In this document: in pieces, positions 34,631 through 38,842 of the stretch | Position numbering within the stretch: the stretch's first letter is position 1 | Layout: the number at the start of each line of letters is the position of its first letter | DNA from: a virus | DNA: 38,842 nucleotides | Virus record (IMG/VR): IMGVR_UViG_3300020185_000118 | Location: 1-38,842 of that record | Direction: 5' to 3' (one strand) | The notes under the pieces: model-generated | The model's database searches: none | What the model saw: only the letters and a program-made list of their open reading frames with translations | What the model was told of the DNA's origin: nothing | Made by a program: the position numbers and the translations under genes

Positions 34631-35433
34631 TTAATCTCTTTGAGTTGTGCCCTCATTGCATTAACCTGCCCTGAGTTCTTTTTATTATTAAAGTACACTA
34701 TAGCGTCAGTGATATTCTCACCAATGGTTTCATCTGCATAGATGATTTGATTACCAATAGTTCGAAGCACACTTAGCTCAATCATCTCTTCGAGTTCTGC
34801 ACGTACATCAAGATTCTTATCTGTACTCATTTTAAGAAACATTGCAGGTTTCTCACTTTTGATACTGTACAGTTGATTCTCTATCTCCATGTCTGTAAGA
34901 GTCTCTGGTCTTGCTCCTTTAGACAATACTCGCAATAGTCTGCGCATCTTATCCATGTCAGCAGAAATCTTGATAAACTCCTTATCTGCCTCTTTCTTAA
35001 GCTTAACCTCAACATTTTGTTTCAGCAAGTCTTTTTGTGGATCATATATATAGAACCGCTTTTGTCCGTCAGATTTCATTATTTCTTCTGACTCTGCAAC
35101 TTGTCTGTGCTTCAAACACCACTTGTAGATTAGGTAATCCATTACATTCTCTGGGTTACCGCTTTCATCTACTGCGATGTTTAACTCCTTTCCTTCGAAA
35201 GGAACCTTCACACTCATGCTAGACCAGAAATCTTTTTCTTCCTTTGGCCACTTTTCGTGTCCTGGAGGAACGTCTAAAATCTGCGCTAACAGTTTGTGTG
35301 ATTCTTCACCTTCTACACCTCGTAAAGGCTGTCGCCCTACATAGATGCTTCCGATGCTAATTTTTGCTCCTGCCCTTACCTCTTTGGGTAAGAAATTAAG
35401 AGTCTCTTTTCTGCGTATGTATATTGTTCGCAT
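34627..35433 (-). CDS. Conserved crAss-like phage protein after the capsid gene, 268 aa
   Basis: Starts MRTIYIRRKETLNFLPKEVR. It has IYVGRQPLRGVEGEESHKLL, then FWSSMSVKVPFEGKELNIAV, then VMDYLIYKWCLKHRQVAES and KRFYIYDPQKD. I recall this series (VGRQP.RG, FW...V.VP..GK.LNI, DYL.YKW, FYI.D) from proteins encoded just after the capsid gene in crAss-like phages. The C-terminal half is charged helix with an IGNQIIYADETIGENI segment. Function is not known to me. Tandem hairpin repeats lie in its leader. Confidence 0.8.
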   Translation of the reverse strand: MRTIYIRRKETLNFLPKEVRAGAKISIGSIYVGRQPLRGVEGEESHKLLAQILDVPPGHEKWPKEEKDFWSSMSVKVPFEGKELNIAVDESGNPENVMDYLIYKWCLKHRQVAESEEIMKSDGQKRFYIYDPQKDLLKQNVEVKLKKEADKEFIKISADMDKMRRLLRVLSKGARPETLTDMEIENQLYSIKSEKPAMFLKMSTDKNLDVRAELEEMIELSVLRTIGNQIIYADETIGENITDAIVYFNNKKNSGQVNAMRAQLKEIK

Positions 35434-35442
35434 GGTTTGATT

Positions 35443-35496
35443 GTTCTTTTAAGTTTAGAAAGAATAACTAAGCTGTTCTTTTATAAGAAGAATAAC
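35443..35496 (-). repeat. Two-copy hairpin-forming direct repeat in the leader of the 268-aa gene
   Basis: On the minus strand GTTATTCTTCTT...AAAAGAAC (35496-35475) and GTTATTCTTTCTAA...AAAAGAAC (35468-35443) share their ends with a variable centre. In each, GTTATTCTT can pair imperfectly with AAAAGAAC. They end 9 bases before the ATG at 35433. This may be a protein- or RNA-binding operator; no function is shown by the sequence. Confidence 0.55.
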
Positions 35497-35517
35497 TTAA
35501 TAGGGGTTTTTGGTAAG

Positions 35518-35548
35518 CAGGGGGACCACTCGATAGCAGTCCCCCCTG
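35518..35548 (-). promoter_or_regulatory. GC-rich hairpin after the capsid gene, no U tract
   Basis: CAGGGGGAC (35518-35526) pairs with GTCCCCCCTG (35539-35548; one extra C) around a 12-base loop. It lies 17 bases past the stop at 35566. CTTACCAAAAACCCC follows on the minus strand, so intrinsic termination is not clear. It mirrors the hairpin after the 366-aa gene in spacing and GC content. Confidence 0.6.
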
Positions 35549-35565
35549 TGCAAACCAAACACAAA

Positions 35566-36993
35566 TTACGATGCCACACACTGGAGATCAAGCGAAGTAT
35601 CGAATCTGCGGAGCAGGATACCAGCTGTCTTCAACATGTGTACAGATGCACCGTCTATGTCACTAGCGCGAGTGTCAGACTCAGCAAATCCCTTAGGGAC
35701 AACTGAACCAGCAACAGCCCAACGCAACATTTCACGGCCTTTCTTATTAATCATCTGGAGGTTGTTTTCTCCGTCATAAGAAGACTGGTCGACAAATGTC
35801 ATTCTGTACGATTCCAATGGCAATCCAGATTCTGGGTGCTTAGCAGAAGCTTGAGCAACAGGACCGTGATCCATCAATGGTACCTTAACTACATTCACTC
35901 TATGACCATCAACGTGCTCATAAGAATTGAAGTAACCAGTGATACCTAAGCTACGTCCGCTACCTGTGATAAACTTAGACTCCGTAGTTTGGAGATAAGG
36001 GGTATTACCATAGTAAGCTTTCATTGCTTTATCAAACTCACGTGCTCCACCAACACCGGTGTACAAAGTCACCTGCTTATCAGTAGCGTCAGTCATTCCG
36101 TAGAACAAGTCCCCAATCACGTTCTCAATCTTTTGTTGAGTGAGAGTAGAGTAAGTGTCCTTGTTGATGATTTGCTCAAACAAACCTGGACCTGCAATTA
36201 CAGGTTGTCCGTTTTCGTCAATCATCTCATTTACACCATTGTCACCATATGTCTTCTGGCCATACCAGTAGTACATCTCACACTCTTCTTTAAACTTGAG
36301 CATGTGACGGTACTCTTCGTAGTCCATCCACAATTTAGTCTTAGAACCCTCACGAGTTGGAAGCTCAAATTGTGCAACATAATCCTTAGCATTACCAGAC
36401 ATGTGGTAAGACTTACGTACTGTTCCGATCTTAGAACGAACCAAGCCGGGCGCTGCCCAGTTAGATGCATTTCCACGAGAGAAGTCTACACCTACTGATG
36501 CAAACAACATACCGAAGAGAGCGCCATTAACGACGTCTGCGGCAGGCATGCTAGCTTGATCAGGAGATACGAGCTTCAATGTATACTCATATCCACCAGA
36601 CACAGGCTTAGGCTGCTCCATAATACGAGCAAGTACACCAGACTGTGAAACCAAGGTATATGGGAAAATAAACCACTTGTCAGGGAATGTCAATTTGAAC
36701 AATTGACCGCCTGCACCTTGAGCTGCAGACAAAGCTGTTGCGTTAGACACGGGGCGGACATTCACTTCGTGAGTTTTTACACGGTACTCATACTCGAAAC
36801 GGTCGATAGATTTAGTGTTACCTACGCCTTCCGTAAGGAAAGACAAAGGAAACTTCTTCTCTTCGCGTCCTGCGAGGTGAGTAATAATTGGAGACAACTC
36901 TTCTGGTTTCTCCATCAAAGCATTAACCAACGAGTTAGTGTCGGTCATCTGCTGATCATTGTAGTACGTTTTTAGTACTTGCGTTAAAGCCAT
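35566..36993 (-). CDS. Major capsid protein, crAss-like HK97-fold type, 475 aa
   Basis: Starts MALTQVLKTYYNDQQMTDTN. It has EELSPIITHLAGREEKKFPL (32-51) followed by SFLTEGVGNTKSIDRFEYEY, the layout I recall from crAss-like capsid proteins. Later it has KLTFPDKWFIFPYTLVSQSG, an extended beta/helix body (YEEYRHMLKFKEECEMYYWY) and YFNSYEHVDGHRVNVVKVPL. Length fits the roughly 450-510-aa family. A scaffold-like acidic gene is immediately upstream (22-base gap), and connector genes are downstream. The HK97 fold is inferred from family, not seen. The leader carries an A-rich AAACTAAC motif and no Shine-Dalgarno site. Confidence 0.85.
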   Translation of the reverse strand: MALTQVLKTYYNDQQMTDTNSLVNALMEKPEELSPIITHLAGREEKKFPLSFLTEGVGNTKSIDRFEYEYRVKTHEVNVRPVSNATALSAAQGAGGQLFKLTFPDKWFIFPYTLVSQSGVLARIMEQPKPVSGGYEYTLKLVSPDQASMPAADVVNGALFGMLFASVGVDFSRGNASNWAAPGLVRSKIGTVRKSYHMSGNAKDYVAQFELPTREGSKTKLWMDYEEYRHMLKFKEECEMYYWYGQKTYGDNGVNEMIDENGQPVIAGPGLFEQIINKDTYSTLTQQKIENVIGDLFYGMTDATDKQVTLYTGVGGAREFDKAMKAYYGNTPYLQTTESKFITGSGRSLGITGYFNSYEHVDGHRVNVVKVPLMDHGPVAQASAKHPESGLPLESYRMTFVDQSSYDGENNLQMINKKGREMLRWAVAGSVVPKGFAESDTRASDIDGASVHMLKTAGILLRRFDTSLDLQCVAS

Positions 36994-37015
36994 AGTTTTA
37001 GATTTAAGTTAGTTT

Positions 37016-38119
37016 TTATTGTAGGATGCTTCCAAGATCTAAATCGTCAAAGTTGACGTTTGTAGATCTGCTTTGTTGTTTGCGAGCGCTCTTTACTCTC
37101 TCTTCATTTGAAACAATTCTGTTTCTCAAATTCTTAGCAGCTTGAGTTTTCGCTTTCTTTTCGATTACACCGTTAAGATCAAATCCGCTATATAGCATGT
37201 AATCTATAGCTAATTTGACATCTGTTGCTGCTTCTTGATAATCTAGGTCTCTTTGTGTTTCCCCGTTATCTCCGACAGATGCAGATATGTATTCGAAGAA
37301 GTTTGACTTCTCTCGGTCTGGAATACGAACTCCAGCAAACTCATTTCCTGATTCGATAGTATCAGCTACCTCACCCCAAAACTCTTGCTGTTGTTCTTGT
37401 TGTTGCTCGTACTGTTCACGCTGTTGAGCCATCATTTGTTCTTGCTCCTCTTTTTGATAGGCTGCAAGATGTCCTTTAGCTTTTTCAGCGTTATTGTACA
37501 ACTTTCCAGAATCCTCATACGTATCAATAGTGTCTTGTATGAATTCTGTATCGTGGCCTTTAGTTTGAAGGAACTGAGCTAGTATTGCACGTTGCATATT
37601 AACGTCTCCTTCTTCTACTTGGATAGAGTTATAATCTATTTGCTGGCCCTGTCTTTGAAAGAACTCACGGGATTCACCTCCCGCTAGTACATAGTCAAGA
37701 TGTTGTTGCACTTCAGGGAACTGCTGGAATAGGCCTTCCAATTGTTCTTCTGCTGCGTTTTGCGTAACGTCTTTTACGAAGTTTGTAAGACCCTCTACAG
37801 AATCTTCATAGTCTCCGTCTAATTCGAACCCTAAAGTTTTTGCAACTTCAAAGGCTACGCTTCCGCTTTCTGCTTCAACATCTTCGTCTGCTTCATCTTC
37901 AATATAGTTTTGATCTTCTTGCTCATGTTGATATTCATCATCATCAGCGTCTTCATCACCTCTATCATCAGGTTCTGCAGATATTTCATCTGTTACTTCC
38001 TCAACTTCTTGAGGAGATTCTGCTTGGACTTCTGTGTCGTCCTGCAGTACTTCGACTCCATCTCCTATGACATTGTCTAGGGTTAGAGAGTCTATGTTTA
38101 ACTTGTCGTCTGGTTGCAT
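37016..38119 (-). CDS. Scaffolding-like acidic head protein, 367 aa
   Basis: Residues 1-90 are very acidic (DDTEVQAESPQEVEEVTDEI, DEDADDDEYQHEQEDQNYIE). Residues 90-210 are mixed helix (AFEVAKTLGFELDGDYEDSV). Residues about 220-245 are a Gln-rich coiled coil (QREQYEQQQEQQQEFWGEVA). The C-terminus is basic (EERVKSARKQQSRSTN) before an acidic end, NFDDLDLGSILQ. An acidic helical protein with a basic C-terminal tail directly upstream of the capsid gene is the usual scaffold layout. Its leader (38120-38190, 71 bases) is extremely AT-rich and may hold a promoter that I cannot define. Confidence 0.75.
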   Translation of the reverse strand: MQPDDKLNIDSLTLDNVIGDGVEVLQDDTEVQAESPQEVEEVTDEISAEPDDRGDEDADDDEYQHEQEDQNYIEDEADEDVEAESGSVAFEVAKTLGFELDGDYEDSVEGLTNFVKDVTQNAAEEQLEGLFQQFPEVQQHLDYVLAGGESREFFQRQGQQIDYNSIQVEEGDVNMQRAILAQFLQTKGHDTEFIQDTIDTYEDSGKLYNNAEKAKGHLAAYQKEEQEQMMAQQREQYEQQQEQQQEFWGEVADTIESGNEFAGVRIPDREKSNFFEYISASVGDNGETQRDLDYQEAATDVKLAIDYMLYSGFDLNGVIEKKAKTQAAKNLRNRIVSNEERVKSARKQQSRSTNVNFDDLDLGSILQ

Positions 38120-38190
38120 GTTTACAAATTTAATTAGTTAGTTTGCTTGTTTCTTATAAAATTATTTTTTACAAAAAACCTTATAATATA
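38120..38190 (-). promoter_or_regulatory. AT-rich leader of the scaffold-capsid genes
   Basis: Intergenic sequence with long A and T runs and an AAACTAAC motif (plus-strand 38137-38144), followed by TAAATTTG just before the ATG. That -7-like box is too near the ATG and lacks a TTG at the right distance. A promoter is plausible for this position but not demonstrable from sequence. Confidence 0.3.
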
Positions 38191-38842
38191 TCACTTTGGT
38201 TGTTCAAAGTAATTAGGTAGGCGTTTCATAAACATATATTTATTTAAATTATCGTTTTGTAGGCCTTTCATACTTGTTTGAAATTCTCTTCTTGCCTTTT
38301 GTTCGTCTGGTCTTCTATTGTGCCCGTGATACCACAGGTCTTCTAGTGTTGCGTCTCCTCTTCCATAGGCTTTTCCGGGGGCTTCTCCTTGAATAAGATC
38401 TCCCATGTACAACATGTCTTGTTGCTCTGCGGTTAAAGTGTCCGCTGCAGCAGTGCCTTTGTCCCTGCGCATTTGTTGTATAAATGCAGGCGTTTCTAGT
38501 CCCATATATGATGAGATACTATCTATTCTATTAGCTGCGGTTAATGTAGACGGTTTATCATACATGTATTTTCCACGTCCTACACCAGGCACTAACTTTC
38601 CTGTATCTTCATCTTTAGCAATTTGTACAGCGTTAGGCTGCATTCTTTGCTGTTTTCCTGTTTCATGGTACGCAATACTATCTCTTACTGCTCCTGGTCG
38701 TTCTATGCCCTGTCTGTGCTCTGACACTAAGTCTAAAGCAGTGAGGTTAAGAGTGTCGTTAAATTGATCAGGTCCGTACTCTTTGCTGATCCAATCCATA
38801 GTGTCTTGCCATCTAACTCCGCCCGATTGCCTTCTCCCGTTC
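38191..38842 (-). CDS. C-terminal part of a virion protein with lysozyme-like segment (partial)
   Basis: The frame stays open past the first visible ATG (38799) to the right edge, through codons reading NGRRQSGGVRWQDTM, so the true start is probably outside. The segment AVRDSIAYHETGKQQRMQPN followed by AVQIAKDEDTG and GVGRGKYMYD fits a recalled phage lysozyme/transglycosylase-like pattern: IaxHE, then P.AvQ, then GpGrG.yqfe, then A..R. The conserved Glu of HET would be the catalytic candidate. The C-terminal 70 residues (GRGDATLEDLWYHGHNRRPD) are charged. It may help cross the cell wall during infection. It is the first gene of the visible run, with its stop 71 bases before the scaffold ATG. 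Confidence 0.6.
   Translation of the reverse strand, partial: NGRRQSGGVRWQDTMDWISKEYGPDQFNDTLNLTALDLVSEHRQGIERPGAVRDSIAYHETGKQQRMQPNAVQIAKDEDTGKLVPGVGRGKYMYDKPSTLTAANRIDSISSYMGLETPAFIQQMRRDKGTAAADTLTAEQQDMLYMGDLIQGEAPGKAYGRGDATLEDLWYHGHNRRPDEQKARREFQTSMKGLQNDNLNKYMFMKRLPNYFEQPK

Noticed and set aside
779-38767. Many plus-strand open frames of 60-170 codons
   Set aside because: All lie opposite long minus-strand genes with coherent protein sequence. They are Ser/Leu/Pro-rich shadow translations without recognisable motifs or own leaders.
1-38842. tRNA genes, CRISPR arrays, insertion sequences or attachment sites
   Set aside because: Non-coding gaps total only a few hundred bases and contain hairpins and AT-rich leaders, with no cloverleaf, spaced repeats, transposase or integrase.

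Overview
The window is a single run of co-directional genes on the minus strand, with no credible plus-strand gene. It reads as the virion-structure (late) module of a tailed phage. Several proteins look like the crAss-like (Crassvirales) podovirus set: a 475-aa major capsid protein, an acidic scaffold-like protein just upstream, three ring/connector-type proteins, a 1665-aa muzzle/tail-stabilisation-type protein, and then three large internal (cargo/ejection) candidates. These assignments come from recalled family motifs and gene order, not from a search. Marine-type fibre motifs, absence of Shine-Dalgarno sites, A-rich leaders and one Flavobacterium-type promoter match point to a Bacteroidota host, probably aquatic. 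The terminase, portal, polymerase and replication genes are not in the window.

Layout in the direction of transcription (right to left). 38842-37016: the end of a protein with a lysozyme-like segment, then the scaffold candidate. 36993-32368: capsid protein, a conserved 268-aa protein, a connector/ring protein and an abundant-type 366-aa virion protein; GC-rich hairpins follow the capsid and 366-aa genes. 32367-32232: a regulatory gap with a promoter candidate and a strong terminator-like hairpin. 32231-25931: two Cys-containing proteins, a small fibre, a coiled-coil protein, a calcineurin-like phosphoesterase, an acidic protein, a second ring protein, two very basic proteins and a conserved 160-aa protein. 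25944-24562: a third ring protein with an unusual C-terminal extension. 24562-11965: a roughly 12.6-kb block of fibre/adhesin-like genes, including a dockerin/EF-hand-bearing protein and a seven-blade RCC1-like propeller protein. 11965-1: muzzle, then three large internal proteins, the last cut by the left edge.

Taken together: the scaffold and capsid genes build the head; ring proteins and the muzzle build the short tail; the 24.5-12 kb block supplies receptor-binding appendages; the three last proteins are probably packaged and ejected. Genes are tightly packed, and seven neighbouring pairs share a one-base TAATG stop/start overlap, which suggests translational coupling.

I found no tRNA, CRISPR array, insertion sequence, integrase, attachment site or reverse transcriptase. 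The longest non-coding stretches are only 71-136 bases. I did not find a convincingly new molecular system. The most unusual items are the dockerin-like fibre protein, the RCC1-like propeller protein, the promoter-plus-terminator leader at 32250-32340, and the extended ring protein.
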